Shown here: in pieces, positions 18,271-29,840 of the stretch
Numbering within the stretch: the stretch's first letter is position 1
Layout: each line of letters starts with the position of its first letter
NCBI GenBank assembly: GCA_947631965.1
Contig: CANRNL010000016.1
Coordinates: 1-56,624 of the forward strand
Length of the DNA: 56,624 nucleotides
Reading direction: 5' to 3'
Origin: an uncultured Clostridia bacterium
GTDB lineage: Bacteria > Bacillota > Clostridia > Monoglobales > Monoglobaceae
Notes under the pieces: generated by a model
The model's database searches: none
Told to the model about the DNA's origin: nothing
The model's input: the letters and a program-made list of their open reading frames with translations, nothing else
Made by a program: the position numbers and the translations under genes

Positions 18271-18315
18271 CTGCTTAACACCTCATCGGAATTTGTAAAG
18301 TCTGTCTGTAAGAAC

Positions 18316-18753
18316 TTAAATCATATAGTCGTTTGCATACTGTTCCCTTTGCTTATCCAAGATGTCCTGCAGCGTAATGCCGTCAAGGTATTCTTGGATT
18401 ACATTATTCAGCCCCTGCCATATCGGGAGCGTTGCACATTCGCTTATTCTTTCGCATCCTATCGGGTCTCTGTCAAGACACGCGACCGGTGCAAGGCTTC
18501 CTTCGGTGAGCCTTAAAATCATACCGACCGTGTATTTATCGGGCGATTTCGCGAGCATATATCCGCCCTGAAAGCCGCGGTTTGCCTTTAGCACGTTTGA
18601 CCTGGTCAAGACCGGCACAATCTGCTCCAGATATTTTTTTGAAATACCCTGCCGCTCGGCAATATCTTTTAAAGAAATATATCCGTTATTCATATGCTCG
18701 GCAAGGTCTAACAGCATACGCAGCGCATAACGTCCTTTTGTAGAGATTTTCAT
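18316..18753 (-). CDS. Rrf2-family transcriptional regulator, IscR-like
   Basis: The 145-residue protein is an Rrf2 winged-helix regulator: the N-terminus MKISTKGRYALRMLLDLAEH and the KKYLEQIVP recognition helix are typical. Unlike CymR it carries three cysteines in ACLDRDPIGCERISEC (spacing C-x7-C-x5-C), which resembles the cluster-binding site of IscR, so it may sense Fe-S status. It heads the minus-strand operon with tcdA and the ttcA-like gene and lies near nifS-nifU-mnmA. A palindrome overlaps its own -35 box, which fits autoregulation. Confidence 0.88.
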   Translation of the reverse strand: MKISTKGRYALRMLLDLAEHMNNGYISLKDIAERQGISKKYLEQIVPVLTRSNVLKANRGFQGGYMLAKSPDKYTVGMILRLTEGSLAPVACLDRDPIGCERISECATLPIWQGLNNVIQEYLDGITLQDILDKQREQYANDYMI

Positions 18754-18789
18754 AAAAACACCTCATTATAAAAACATTTTAATACTTCT

Positions 18790-18822
18790 ATAATAACATA
18801 TGTTTTGTAGGCTTTCAAGCCT
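18790..18822 (-). promoter_or_regulatory. promoter and operator-like palindrome of the Rrf2 operon
   Basis: On the minus strand TTGAAA (18813-18818) and TATTAT (18790-18795) are 17 bp apart. The -35 box is embedded in a perfect inverted repeat, AGGCTT-GA-AAGCCT, at 18809-18822. A repressor bound there would block RNA polymerase, so this is the natural candidate site for the regulator it precedes. Confidence 0.6.
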
Positions 18823-18845
18823 TTCCGCAAAAATTATTTAAACAC

Positions 18846-18888
18846 GAAAAAAAAACAGTCGGAAATCAAATGTTTCCGACTGTTTTTT
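18846..18888 (-). terminator. terminator of the V-ATPase operon
   Basis: AACAGTCGGAAA and TTTCCGACTGTT pair across a 7-base loop (18866-18872), flanked by long A and T runs on both sides. On the minus strand the stem begins right at the stop codon of the subunit D gene. It is also well placed to stop read-through toward the divergent Rrf2 promoter. Confidence 0.9.
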
Positions 18889-19550
18889 TACTGTGCCGCG
18901 TGCTTTGCGTCATAGTTTTTCTGTATAACCATATCCTTGACCTTCAAAAGCCTTATCTGCGTGCTTCGTTCGTTTTCGTCAAGCTTCATACTTATATAGT
19001 GAATTTTCTCCATATAATCGGGAATCATAACGTGTTCGAGCGCATTTACGCGGCGGCGTGTTTTCTCAATTTCCGCCGCCATAAGCGCGCACGATTTTTC
19101 GACCTCCGCGAGCCGAAGCATATCGGGGAACACTTTGGAGAGCGATGATACCGCCATATCCAAATCTGCCGAGGTAGCGGCATAACCGTATGAAAATATG
19201 TCGCTTTTGTCGGCCGTGCGCGTCTTATAGTCGAACACGGGAACGTTGACGCTCATAACGTTTTTATTTGACGCTTCGACCGAAACGGACTGTTTCGGAG
19301 CGAGCAAAGCGGTTTTAACGGCTTCGCTTCCCATAACCGCTTCGGCGAGCGCAAACTCCTTGTTTGCTTCCGCGATTCCCTGCTCCACCTTGTGCCTCAG
19401 CGCCTTGTTTTCTTTTACAAGCTCCAGAAAACGGCGCATCAGTTCGTCGCGCTTATCCTTTAAGAGCTTGTGACCGCGTCTTGCGGTCACGAGCTTTCTT
19501 TTAAGCCGCGTCAATTCCATACGGGTGGGGTTTACATTTGTTGTCGGCAT
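18888..19550 (-). CDS. ntpD: V-type ATP synthase/ATPase subunit D
   Basis: Subunit D is the central stalk that rotates inside the A3B3 head. The 220-residue product starts MPTTNVNPTRMELTRLKRKL, the usual V/A-type D N-terminus, and is almost entirely helical, as expected for an antiparallel coiled coil, with a long charged C-terminal helix. A GGGGGAA site precedes the ATG. It is the last gene of the nine-gene operon, and its stop codon abuts the terminator. Confidence 0.95.
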   Translation of the reverse strand: MPTTNVNPTRMELTRLKRKLVTARRGHKLLKDKRDELMRRFLELVKENKALRHKVEQGIAEANKEFALAEAVMGSEAVKTALLAPKQSVSVEASNKNVMSVNVPVFDYKTRTADKSDIFSYGYAATSADLDMAVSSLSKVFPDMLRLAEVEKSCALMAAEIEKTRRRVNALEHVMIPDYMEKIHYISMKLDENERSTQIRLLKVKDMVIQKNYDAKHAAQ

Positions 19551-19564
19551 TGCGATTCCCCCCC

Positions 19565-20935
19565 TTATTCCTCGTAATATTTGTCGAGATACTCGTCCTT
19601 TATACGCTTCAGTTCGGCTCTGGGCAAAATTTTCAAAAGCTTCCAGCCTATGTCGAGCGTTTCTTCTATGCTGCGATTGGTGTTGTAGCCCTGCGATACA
19701 TATTCTTTCTCAAACGCATCCGCAAATTCCGCGTATTTTTTGTCTATCTCGGTAAGCGCCGCCTCGCCCAAAATTACCATAAGTTCCTTAGCATCCTTGC
19801 CGCGCGCATACGCCGAGAAAAGCTGGTTCATAGTGTCGGCGTGGTCGGAGCGGGTCTTGCCCTCGCCTATACCCTTATCCTTTAGTCGCGAAAGCGACGG
19901 CAGAACGTCGATTGGCGGAGCGATGTTTTTTCTGTAAAGCTCACGCGAAAGTATAATCTGTCCTTCGGTGATATATCCGGTAAGGTCGGGAATGGGGTGC
20001 GTCTTGTCGTCTTCGGGCATTGTGAGAATGGGTATCATTGTGATAGAGCCGTTCTTGCCGTGCTGTCTGCCCGCGCGCTCGTAAAGCGTGGCGAGGTCGG
20101 TATACATATATCCCGGATAGCCGCGCCTCGACGGAACCTCTTTTCTCGCCGCCGACACTTCTCGGAGTGCGTCGGCGTAGTTTGTAATATCGGTCATAAT
20201 TACAAGAACGTGCATATTTTGCTCAAACGCGAGATACTCAGCTGCCGTCAGAGCCATACGCGGCGTGGCTATACGCTCAACCGCGGGGTCGTTGGCGAGG
20301 TTTATGAAAAGCACTGTTCTGTCAATCGCGCCTGTTTCACGGAACGACTGGATGAAGAAGTCCGCCTCCTCATATGTTATTCCTAGCGCGGCGAATACAA
20401 CCGCGAAAGCCTCGTCGGTGCCGCGCACTCTCGCCTGACGCGCTATTTGCGCCGCAAGCTGAGCGTGGGGCAGACCCGAAGCCGAAAAAATGGGCAGCTT
20501 CTGACCTCTTACGAGCGTGTTAAGTCCGTCGATAGCGGAAATTCCGGTCTGGATAAACTCCTGCGGATAGCTTCGCGCCGCCGGATTCATAGGCAATCCG
20601 TTGATGTCCATTCGCTTTTCAGGCAAAATTTCGGGACCGTTGTCTATCGGTCTGCCAAGACCGTCGAAAACGCGCGAAAGCATATCGGCGGAAACGCCAA
20701 GCTCCATAACCCTTCCCGAAAACCTGACCTTCGACGTGGCGGGATTTATACCCGTAGCGCTGTCGAAAAGCTGAACGAGCGCGTTGGAGCCGTCAACCTC
20801 CAGCACCTTACATCGGCGCTTTTCGCCGTTATCAAGCTCTATTTCGCCAAGCTCGTTATACGTTACTCCCGATACATCGCGTACCAGCATCAAAGGACCT
20901 GCTACTTCTTCGATTGTTTTATATTCTCTGGGCAT
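19565..20935 (-). CDS. ntpB: V-type ATPase subunit B (non-catalytic head subunit)
   Basis: Subunit B alternates with A in the hexameric head and binds nucleotide without catalysing. The 456-residue product has the family length and the typical start [16 protein letters not shown]. The central nucleotide-fold segment around [20 protein letters not shown] replaces the Walker A loop, as in other B subunits. [21 protein letters not shown] is highly conserved. Its ATG overlaps the stop codon of subunit A (TAATG). Confidence 0.97.
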   Translation of the reverse strand: MPREYKTIEEVAGPLMLVRDVSGVTYNELGEIELDNGEKRRCKVLEVDGSNALVQLFDSATGINPATSKVRFSGRVMELGVSADMLSRVFDGLGRPIDNGPEILPEKRMDINGLPMNPAARSYPQEFIQTGISAIDGLNTLVRGQKLPIFSASGLPHAQLAAQIARQARVRGTDEAFAVVFAALGITYEEADFFIQSFRETGAIDRTVLFINLANDPAVERIATPRMALTAAEYLAFEQNMHVLVIMTDITNYADALREVSAARKEVPSRRGYPGYMYTDLATLYERAGRQHGKNGSITMIPILTMPEDDKTHPIPDLTGYITEGQIILSRELYRKNIAPPIDVLPSLSRLKDKGIGEGKTRSDHADTMNQLFSAYARGKDAKELMVILGEAALTEIDKKYAEFADAFEKEYVSQGYNTNRSIEETLDIGWKLLKILPRAELKRIKDEYLDKYYEE

Positions 20936-22695
20936 TAATCATCACTCCCCGCAATTATTTCATCAGCCTGCCTCTTTATCTCCGCGCAAATTCTCTCGAA
21001 TCCCGCGTCGATTTCATCGGTCGGAAGATATTTAAATCGACCTATATCTTCACGCGCCGCCATTGTTGAAAGCGCCTCAACGTCCGCGCCCTTTTCGATT
21101 GCAGCGCTTGATATGTCGTAATATTCAAGGATGAGCTTCATCATCAAATACTGCTTTTTCGGCGGCGTATATGTGTCCATTTCGTGGAACGCGTTTTGAT
21201 GCAGATAGTCCTCGCGGATAGAACGCGCCGCTTCAAGCTTCATACGGTCTGAGGGCGACAGTGCGTCCATACCGACCATTTTAACGATTTCGTCAAGCTC
21301 GGCTTCCTCCTGAAGCAGAAGCATAAGCTTTGCTCTAAGCTCCATCCAGTCCGAAGCCACGTTTTTAACAAACCAACCCTCAACCGTGTCGGTATACAGC
21401 GAATATGAATTGAGCCAGTTGATGGCGGGGAAATGGCGCTTGTACGCAAGCTCCGAATCGAGACCCCAGAACACCTTTACTATTCTGAGCGTAGCCTGCG
21501 AAACAGGCTCCGAAATATCTCCGCCGGGAGGCGATACCGCGCCGATAACCGACAGTGCGCCTTCCTCGCCGTTCAGACCCGTAACGCGACCCGCGCGCTC
21601 GTAGAACTGAGCCAGACGCGAACCGAGATAAGCGGGATAGCCTTCCTCTCCGGGCATTTCCTCAAGTCGTCCCGACATTTCGCGGAGCGCTTCCGCCCAG
21701 CGCGAAGTCGAATCCGCCATAAGCGCGACCGAATAGCCCATATCGCGGAAATATTCCGCTATTGTGATACCGGTGTAAATAGAAGCCTCTCGTGCCGCAA
21801 CCGGCATATCCGAAGTGTTGGCGATAAGCACGGTCCTCTCCATCAGCGATTTACCGGTTTTCGGGTCTACAAGTTCGGGGAACTCGTTCAATACGTCGGT
21901 CATTTCGTTGCCGCGCTCTCCGCAGCCGATATATACGACTATATCCGCCTCAGCCCATTTTGCAAGCTGGTGCTGTACGACGGTCTTTCCGCTTCCGAAA
22001 GGACCCGGTACCGACGCAACGCCGCCCTTTGCGATAGGAAACAGCGTGTCTATAACGCGCTGACCCGTGATAAGCGGCATATCGGGCGGCAGTTTGCTTT
22101 TGTAGGGTCTGCCGGTACGCACAGGCCACTTTTGCATAAGAGACAGCTCGTGCTTTTTGCCGTTTTCGTCGAGTACGCAAACTATATCTTCAACTTTGAA
22201 GCTGCCGCTTTTTATCTCTTCGACCGTTCCCGAAACATTGGGCGGAACAAGAATCTTATGCGTCACAATCTCGGTTTCCTCAACCGTGCCGATAACGCTG
22301 CCGCCCGAAAGAGTGTCGCCCTTTTTGACACAGGGCTTAAACTCCCACACTCTGTCGCGCTTGAGCGACGCGACCTCGATTCCGCGTGCAAGGTTATTGC
22401 CCGAAATCTTCATAATATCGTCGAGCGGACGCTGTATTCCGTCGAAAATGCTTCCGATAAGTCCGGGCCCCAGCTCTACCGACAGCGGCATACCCGTGGA
22501 TACGACCTCCTCGCCGGGACCCAGACCCGAAGTTTCCTCGTAGACCTGAACCGAGGCGAGATCGCCGTGTATTTCAATTATTTCTCCTATAAGCCGCTCC
22601 TTTGAAACACGCACAACGTCAAACATATTTGCGTCCTTCATACCCTCGGCGATAACCAGAGGTCCCGCGACTTTTTTAATTATTCCATTACTCAT
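20935..22695 (-). CDS. ntpA: V-type ATPase subunit A (catalytic)
   Basis: Subunit A is the catalytic ATPase of the V1 head. The 586-residue product shows the Walker A loop [13 protein letters not shown], the non-homologous insert typical of V/A-type A subunits after about residue 110, and the [24 protein letters not shown] signature, here given only by its ends: [10 protein letters not shown] and [10 protein letters not shown]. The ATG at 22695 is favoured because AGGAGT lies a proper distance upstream; an ATG two codons earlier sits too close to it. Confidence 0.97.
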   Translation of the reverse strand: MSNGIIKKVAGPLVIAEGMKDANMFDVVRVSKERLIGEIIEIHGDLASVQVYEETSGLGPGEEVVSTGMPLSVELGPGLIGSIFDGIQRPLDDIMKISGNNLARGIEVASLKRDRVWEFKPCVKKGDTLSGGSVIGTVEETEIVTHKILVPPNVSGTVEEIKSGSFKVEDIVCVLDENGKKHELSLMQKWPVRTGRPYKSKLPPDMPLITGQRVIDTLFPIAKGGVASVPGPFGSGKTVVQHQLAKWAEADIVVYIGCGERGNEMTDVLNEFPELVDPKTGKSLMERTVLIANTSDMPVAAREASIYTGITIAEYFRDMGYSVALMADSTSRWAEALREMSGRLEEMPGEEGYPAYLGSRLAQFYERAGRVTGLNGEEGALSVIGAVSPPGGDISEPVSQATLRIVKVFWGLDSELAYKRHFPAINWLNSYSLYTDTVEGWFVKNVASDWMELRAKLMLLLQEEAELDEIVKMVGMDALSPSDRMKLEAARSIREDYLHQNAFHEMDTYTPPKKQYLMMKLILEYYDISSAAIEKGADVEALSTMAAREDIGRFKYLPTDEIDAGFERICAEIKRQADEIIAGSDD

Positions 22696-22706
22696 AGCCA
22701 TACTCC

Positions 22707-23015
22707 TTATACAATATCGCTTCCGACCGCCTTGATGACGGATTCGTTAACAGCCTTCATTCCCATACCGGTGTTTCCGTAAACGCCGGGAATAGGGATA
22801 ATCGCCGGCAACGGCGCTTCGCTTATACGCGCAAGCTCGTCTTTTACAAGCTCCGCAAGCTGTTCGGTGATGTATATAACCGCAAAATCGTCGTTTTCCA
22901 ATTTCCTTATAAGCCTTTTGGCTTCGTCCGCCGCCGTCACAAAGTAGGTGTCAAGACCGAGTGCGGCAAAGCCGTAAACCGAAGCCCTGTCGCCTATTGC
23001 CGCAATCTTATACAT
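22707..23015 (-). CDS. V-type ATPase subunit F
   Basis: The 102-residue product is the small stalk subunit that binds D. It starts [20 protein letters not shown], the usual IGD start of V/A-type F subunits, with an alpha/beta fold. The gene overlaps the end of the subunit C gene by 8 bp. In E. hirae the corresponding genes are ntpG/ntpF depending on nomenclature, so I give no symbol. Confidence 0.92.
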   Translation of the reverse strand: MYKIAAIGDRASVYGFAALGLDTYFVTAADEAKRLIRKLENDDFAVIYITEQLAELVKDELARISEAPLPAIIPIPGVYGNTGMGMKAVNESVIKAVGSDIV

Positions 23016-23958
23016 ATGTCATACGCACCCTCTCTCTAATCATATCGTCGGTGAGCCTGTTAAGCTTACCCGAAAGTATCAGACGCACCGCGTTTATCTC
23101 GGCGGTTTTTGCATAGTAGTACGCGATTATCGGCGCTCTCGAAAAGCTTTCGTAGCGCGCGCTTTCCATAAAGCGCATAATTTCGTCCGCACACTGCCTC
23201 TCAAACGCCGCCGCGCTTATTTTCATATATTCGGCGCACGAGCCGTACTCGGTCGGCTCGACAAATTCGCAAAGCGTATCGAGTCCGCCCGCGGCAGCCT
23301 TTTTCAGTTCGGCGGTGTTGAGCGTTCCGCCGTCATAGACAGCGTTTTCGATAAACGACAAATTCTTTTCGGAAACCGCGCACCGATACGCCGTTTTCAG
23401 ATTTGACGTGTCCGCAAGCATATCCGCGTATTTTTTTACAAACGCGTCGCCGCTTTTATCCGCCGCGTCCTCAACAGCCGCAAGCATAGCTTTGTCGATA
23501 TATATGTCGCAAAGCTGACCGTCCTGGGTTTGATTGAGAATCATTGCGGCTTCCGCGCACACCTCGGCGAGCCGTTTGTCAAGCTCCTTGTATTCGCGCG
23601 CTTTCACACACTCGTAAATTTCGCTTTTGTCGGCAGTTCCGCCGTCGATGAGCAAATCCTTTCCGTCAATTCCCGAAAAAACAGCCTTTACGGACGCTTT
23701 TATGTTGTGATAATCGGTCGGCAGACGCAGAATGCGTATGGTTTCCTCGTCGGCAAGCTCTTCAATAAACGCCCACAGATCTTTTTGCGCTTCGGCGGTA
23801 ATGTCTGCCTCATCGTCCGAACGATAGCCGTGGTCGCGTACAAAACGCAGAGCCGATTCGCGGCTGTCCGCGCTCAAAAGCTGCTCAATATCCTGCTTGG
23901 TCATAAGCGCCGCTTCCTTAGCCCTCACGCGGGCTATGCTGTAGGTAAATTCCTTCAT
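23008..23958 (-). CDS. ntpC: V-type ATPase subunit C
   Basis: Subunit C (the d subunit in other nomenclature) joins the central stalk to the membrane ring. The 316-residue product is highly helical and starts MKEFTYSIARVRAKEAALMT; the segment LPTDYHNIKASVKA is a family signature. The ATG at 23958 is preceded by GGGGTG; a GTG three codons upstream is inside that site. It lies between E and F, the usual order. Confidence 0.92.
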   Translation of the reverse strand: MKEFTYSIARVRAKEAALMTKQDIEQLLSADSRESALRFVRDHGYRSDDEADITAEAQKDLWAFIEELADEETIRILRLPTDYHNIKASVKAVFSGIDGKDLLIDGGTADKSEIYECVKAREYKELDKRLAEVCAEAAMILNQTQDGQLCDIYIDKAMLAAVEDAADKSGDAFVKKYADMLADTSNLKTAYRCAVSEKNLSFIENAVYDGGTLNTAELKKAAAGGLDTLCEFVEPTEYGSCAEYMKISAAAFERQCADEIMRFMESARYESFSRAPIIAYYYAKTAEINAVRLILSGKLNRLTDDMIRERVRMTYV

Positions 23959-23970
23959 GGCAATCACCCC

Positions 23971-24543
23971 TTAACCGAATAAAAAGCCGTTCACAGCGTC
24001 ATGCAGACGGTCTTTTTCCGACTCCGTGAGCGCCTCTATCGAGCAGTTTTCCTCAACGTCGCCGTACGAAAGAATAAATCCGCCGTCCATTTCGCGGGTC
24101 TTGTCGGAAACAGTGAGCCCCTTGCTTTTTACCGCCTCGATAAAGGCTTCGGGCGCACGCTTTTTGTCCTTTGCGGAAAGAATTACCTCTCCGCCCTTTG
24201 ACGCGTATTTGTTGAGAAGCTTCGTCATAAACTCAAAGTATTCCGTGTCGCCAAGCCCTACAAGCTTGATATATGCGTCCTTTAGAATATCGTCTATTAT
24301 ACGTTGCTTTTCGCGGAGCAACGCGCTCTTTTTCGCAATTTCGCCTGTGGACTGTGCGCGGGTTATAACACGCTTATATTCAAGCTCGGCTTTTTCCTTT
24401 GCGTCCGCCTCGATGGCGCTCGCTTCCTCACGGGCGCGGTCGGTGACGCGCTTTGCCGCAGCTTTTGCCTCGTCGGTTATGCGCTCCGCCTCGATTCCTG
24501 CGTCGTTTGCGATTTCTTCAATGATTTTATCCAATCCGTTCAA
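23971..24543 (-). CDS. ntpE: V-type ATPase subunit E
   Basis: Subunit E is part of the peripheral stator. The 190-residue product has a long charged N-terminal helix rich in Ala, Glu, Lys and Arg, and a more compact C-terminal domain (about residues 90-190), as in the family. Translation appears to start at TTG after AAGGATGTG; no ATG gives a full-length product. A weak start may help set stoichiometry against the head subunits. Confidence 0.88.
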   Translation of the reverse strand: MNGLDKIIEEIANDAGIEAERITDEAKAAAKRVTDRAREEASAIEADAKEKAELEYKRVITRAQSTGEIAKKSALLREKQRIIDDILKDAYIKLVGLGDTEYFEFMTKLLNKYASKGGEVILSAKDKKRAPEAFIEAVKSKGLTVSDKTREMDGGFILSYGDVEENCSIEALTESEKDRLHDAVNGFLFG

Positions 24544-24572
24544 TGTATCACATCCTTTACGGGTCAGTCCGG

Positions 24573-27066
<2,494 letters not shown>

Positions 27067-27082
27067 AAGTAACCACCCTCTT

Positions 27083-27394
27083 TCAGCTTACAAGCGCGTC
27101 GATTACCATTTCTACGGCTTTGTCGTGACCGTTGGCGGCGTTTTTCGCAAGAGCCGCCGCGCCTGCGCGAGCGTCCGAAGCCGCGTCTCTTTCAATCGCC
27201 GCGGCTGCTGCTTTGGCTTCGTCAACGCGTGAATCTATAAGTTTTTGCGCCGCCTCTTTGGCGTCGTCAATGATTTTTTCCGCCTCGCCCTCGGCAGCCT
27301 TGATAATATCTCCGCTTTCTGCTTTGGCGCGCGACTCCGCTTCGTCCGCCAGCCGTTCCGCTTCGACAATGCGCATAATGGATTGTTTTGCCAT
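27083..27394 (-). CDS. V-type ATPase stator subunit G/H (NtpH-like)
   Basis: This 103-residue protein is almost entirely Ala/Glu/Lys/Asp-rich helix, with heptad-like spacing. It is the first gene of the V-ATPase operon and is expected to pair with subunit E to form the peripheral stalk. Sequence identity in this family is low, so the call rests on composition, length and position before subunit I. The start follows GAAGGGG with a long spacer; Met7 is an alternative. Confidence 0.8.
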   Translation of the reverse strand: MAKQSIMRIVEAERLADEAESRAKAESGDIIKAAEGEAEKIIDDAKEAAQKLIDSRVDEAKAAAAAIERDAASDARAGAAALAKNAANGHDKAVEMVIDALVS

Positions 27395-27476
27395 TTACAT
27401 ACACGCCCCTTCGTGGATTTATTTCACATAATTATTTATATGCAAAATATCACAAAATAAAATGAACACATTAAAC

Positions 27477-27505
27477 GATATACCACAAAATGCATAAATT
27501 GTCAA
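27477..27505 (-). promoter_or_regulatory. promoter of the V-ATPase operon
   Basis: On the minus strand a perfect TTGACA (27500-27505) is 17 bp from TATATC (27477-27482), which has an upstream TGG giving an extended -10. The leader before the first gene is about 75 nt. Confidence 0.65.
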
Positions 27506-27575
27506 TACAAATCTGCTCAATAATTGTCGACTTATTTTTTATAAAAATTAATTTGCTTAAAAAATAAAAAAAGTA

Positions 27576-27604
27576 TTGACAAACGCGGAATAATGTGCTA
27601 ATCT
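27576..27604 (+). promoter_or_regulatory. upstream promoter of the amino-acid ABC operon (P1)
   Basis: TTGACA (27576-27581) is followed after 17 bp by TAATCT (27599-27604), with TGC directly before it as an extended -10. It would give a leader of about 155 nt. Confidence 0.5.
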
Positions 27605-27698
27605 TTAAAACATATTATACATATAGGTTTTGTAGTTTATCAGAGGAGGTGCATAATTAAAGATAAAAAAAGTGTATAATTAAACTTAAAAAAAGGAA

Positions 27699-27727
27699 TT
27701 GCATATCGGAGAACATTGGAGTATAAT
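27699..27727 (+). promoter_or_regulatory. downstream promoter of the amino-acid ABC operon (P2)
   Basis: TTGCAT (27699-27704) and TATAAT (27722-27727) are separated by 17 bp, the best match in the gap. It would give a leader of about 30 nt. Confidence 0.7.
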
Positions 27728-27765
27728 ATCTTATATATTGTTTAAAGAGGGTGAGCAGAAAACTT

Positions 27766-28425
27766 ATGAATTGGGATTTCATTTGGAAATATCTGCCGCT
27801 GTATGAGAAAGCCGCGCTTCTGACCGTGAGAATCGGATGGGCGGGGATAGCTCTGGCGATTATTATAGGTATTCTCTGTGCGATTGTGCTGTATTTTAGG
27901 ATAGCGGTGCTGAGGCGAATAGTTTCGGTATACATAGAAATAAGCCGCAACACCCCGCTTTTAATCCAGCTTTTCTTCATATATTATGCTCTGCCGAAAG
28001 TTGGAATACCGATTACACCGGAGGTCTGCGGAGTAGCCGGACTTGCTTTTCTGGGCGGAAGCTATATGGCGGAGGCTTTCAGAAGCGGTTTGGAGGCGAT
28101 AGAGCCTATACAGATGGAAAGTGCGCTGAGCCTTGGGCTTGAAAAATCGCAGGCGCTCAGATATGTAATAATGCCGCAGGCGGTATCCGTCAGCGTTCCG
28201 GCGTTTGTGGCGAACGTGATATTCTTACTTAAAGAGACGAGCGTTTTCAGCGCGGTCAGCCTTATGGATTTAATGTTTACAGCGAAGGATTTGATTGGTC
28301 TTTATTATAAAACGACCGAAAGCCTGTTTTTGCTTGTGGTATTTTATCTGATAATTCTGCTTCCAATCTCAATCTTGGGAAGCATTCTCGAAAGGAGGCT
28401 GCGCCATGCCGGATTTGGGTCTTGA
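27766..28425 (+). CDS. polar amino-acid ABC transporter permease 1
   Basis: The 219-residue membrane protein is a HisM/GlnP-type permease. It shows several transmembrane helices and the EAA loop toward the C-terminus (SALSLGLEKSQALRYVIMPQA), here seen as ALSLGLEKSQALRYVIMPQ. An early segment, YIEISRNTPLLIQLFFIYYA, is typical of the family. I start at the ATG at 27766; a GTG five codons earlier is inside the ribosome binding region. It overlaps the next permease by 20 bp, so the pair is likely translated together as a heterodimer. Confidence 0.9.
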   Translation: MNWDFIWKYLPLYEKAALLTVRIGWAGIALAIIIGILCAIVLYFRIAVLRRIVSVYIEISRNTPLLIQLFFIYYALPKVGIPITPEVCGVAGLAFLGGSYMAEAFRSGLEAIEPIQMESALSLGLEKSQALRYVIMPQAVSVSVPAFVANVIFLLKETSVFSAVSLMDLMFTAKDLIGLYYKTTESLFLLVVFYLIILLPISILGSILERRLRHAGFGS

Positions 28426-29080
28426 CGTACTCTTTAAGGGAAAGAATATGATTCGCTTGCTCGGCGGACTGTGGGTGGCGGTGAAAATAAGCCTCATATC
28501 CGTCGCGATAAGCATACCGCTCGGAATTTTGCTGGGCATAGTAATGACCTCGAAAAATCCGATAATAAAGGCGGTCACGCGGGTGTATCTCGAATTTATC
28601 AGAATAATGCCTCAGCTTGTGCTGCTGTTTATCGTATTTTTCGGTTCGACAAGCGCGTTCGGAATAAATATTTCCGGAGAGCTTGCGTCGGTGATAGTAT
28701 TCACGGTATGGGGTACAGCCGAAATGGGCGACCTCGTGCGCGGCGCGCTGATAAGCATACCGAAGCATCAGTACGAAAGCTCGGCGGCTTTGGCGCTAAC
28801 GCCCGCCAAAACATATATATATGTAATAATACCGCAGACGGTAAGGCGGCTTATACCGCTTTCCATAAATCTTATAACGCGAATGATAAAAACCACGAGC
28901 CTTATTTTAATGATAGGCGTTGTGGAGGTCTTAAAGGTTGCGCAGCAGATAATTGAGGCGAACCGAATGAGCAGTCCCAACGCCGCGTTCGGAGTTTATC
29001 TGACCGTACTTTTGATGTACTTCATAATTTGCTGGCCGATAAGTATGCTGGCAAAACGGCTCGAAAAGAAGTGGGGGTGA
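28406..29080 (+). CDS. polar amino-acid ABC transporter permease 2
   Basis: This 224-residue permease is the partner of the preceding one. It has the family segment YLEFIRIMPQLVLLFIVFFG and an EAA loop ending in VIIPQTVRRLIPL. A strong AAAGGAGG site lies within the end of permease 1. Substrate cannot be told from the permease; cationic or acidic amino acids, glutamine and cystine are all transported by close relatives. Confidence 0.9.
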   Translation: MPDLGLDVLFKGKNMIRLLGGLWVAVKISLISVAISIPLGILLGIVMTSKNPIIKAVTRVYLEFIRIMPQLVLLFIVFFGSTSAFGINISGELASVIVFTVWGTAEMGDLVRGALISIPKHQYESSAALALTPAKTYIYVIIPQTVRRLIPLSINLITRMIKTTSLILMIGVVEVLKVAQQIIEANRMSSPNAAFGVYLTVLLMYFIICWPISMLAKRLEKKWG

Positions 29081-29084
29081 GCGA

Positions 29085-29840
29085 GTGAACGAGGAATTGC
29101 TGAAAGTCGAACATCTGACAAAGAAATTTGAGGATAATGTCGTACTTGACGACATAAGCTTTACGGTACATAAAGGCGAGGTTATCGTAATTGTGGGTCC
29201 GAGCGGCTGCGGAAAAAGCACGATGCTCAGATGTATAAACGCTCTCGAACCTGTTCAGGGCGGCAGAATTACGATTGACGGCGACGAGATTGTGTACGGA
29301 AGTAAAAATTTATCAAGTCTGCGTCAAAAGATAGGAATGGTATTCCAAAGTTATGATTTGTTCCCTCATTTAAACGTCCTTGACAATATCCTTCTCGCTC
29401 CGATGAAGGCGCAGAAGCGGAAAAAGGACGAGGTTGCAAAAGAGGCTGTGGAGCTTCTGGAGCGTGTGGGTCTGAGAGACAAGGCAAAGAGCTTTCCGAG
29501 GCAGCTTTCGGGCGGACAGAAGCAGCGTGTGGCGATAGTGCGTGCGCTGTGTATGCACCCCGAAATGATGCTGTTTGACGAGGTGACCGCCGCGCTTGAC
29601 CCCGAAATGGTACGCGAAGTGCTGGACGTAATTCTGGGGCTTGCAAAAGGCGGTATGACAATGATTATCGTCACGCACGAAATGCAGTTCGCAAGAGCCG
29701 TTGCGGACAGGGTGCTGTTCCTTGAAAACGGCAGTATTATCGAGGACTCCGAGCCTGACACGTTCTTTGAGAGTCCAAAAACCGAAAGAGCAAAAGAATT
29801 TTTAAATATTTTCAATTTTGAGAGGAGTAAAGAAAAATGA
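29085..29840 (+). CDS. polar amino-acid ABC transporter ATP-binding protein
   Basis: The 251-residue ATPase drives the transporter. It has Walker A GPSGCGKST, the Q-loop in GMVFQSYDLFPH, the signature LSGGQKQR, Walker B MMLFDEVTAALDPE and the switch histidine in IIVTHEMQFA, all intact. It starts at GTG with a GGGGGTGA site overlapping the end of permease 2. The length and motifs are those of GlnQ/HisP-type proteins. Confidence 0.95.
   Translation: MNEELLKVEHLTKKFEDNVVLDDISFTVHKGEVIVIVGPSGCGKSTMLRCINALEPVQGGRITIDGDEIVYGSKNLSSLRQKIGMVFQSYDLFPHLNVLDNILLAPMKAQKRKKDEVAKEAVELLERVGLRDKAKSFPRQLSGGQKQRVAIVRALCMHPEMMLFDEVTAALDPEMVREVLDVILGLAKGGMTMIIVTHEMQFARAVADRVLFLENGSIIEDSEPDTFFESPKTERAKEFLNIFNFERSKEK

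Larger units (their letters stand above)
27395..27765. other. 371-bp divergent intergenic region
   Basis: This A+T-rich gap separates the V-ATPase operon from the ABC transporter genes. It holds one minus-strand promoter and two plus-strand promoters. Between the two plus-strand promoters there is a strong ribosome-binding-site-like GAGGAGGTG (27643-27651) with no ATG after it; only very short frames can follow. I recognise no riboswitch or T-box. Confidence 0.6.

Noticed and set aside
21433..22605. A 390-codon open frame on the plus strand opposite subunit A
   Set aside because: Subunit A is a certain gene there; the antisense product is Arg-rich without recognisable motifs, a usual shadow in sequence of this composition.
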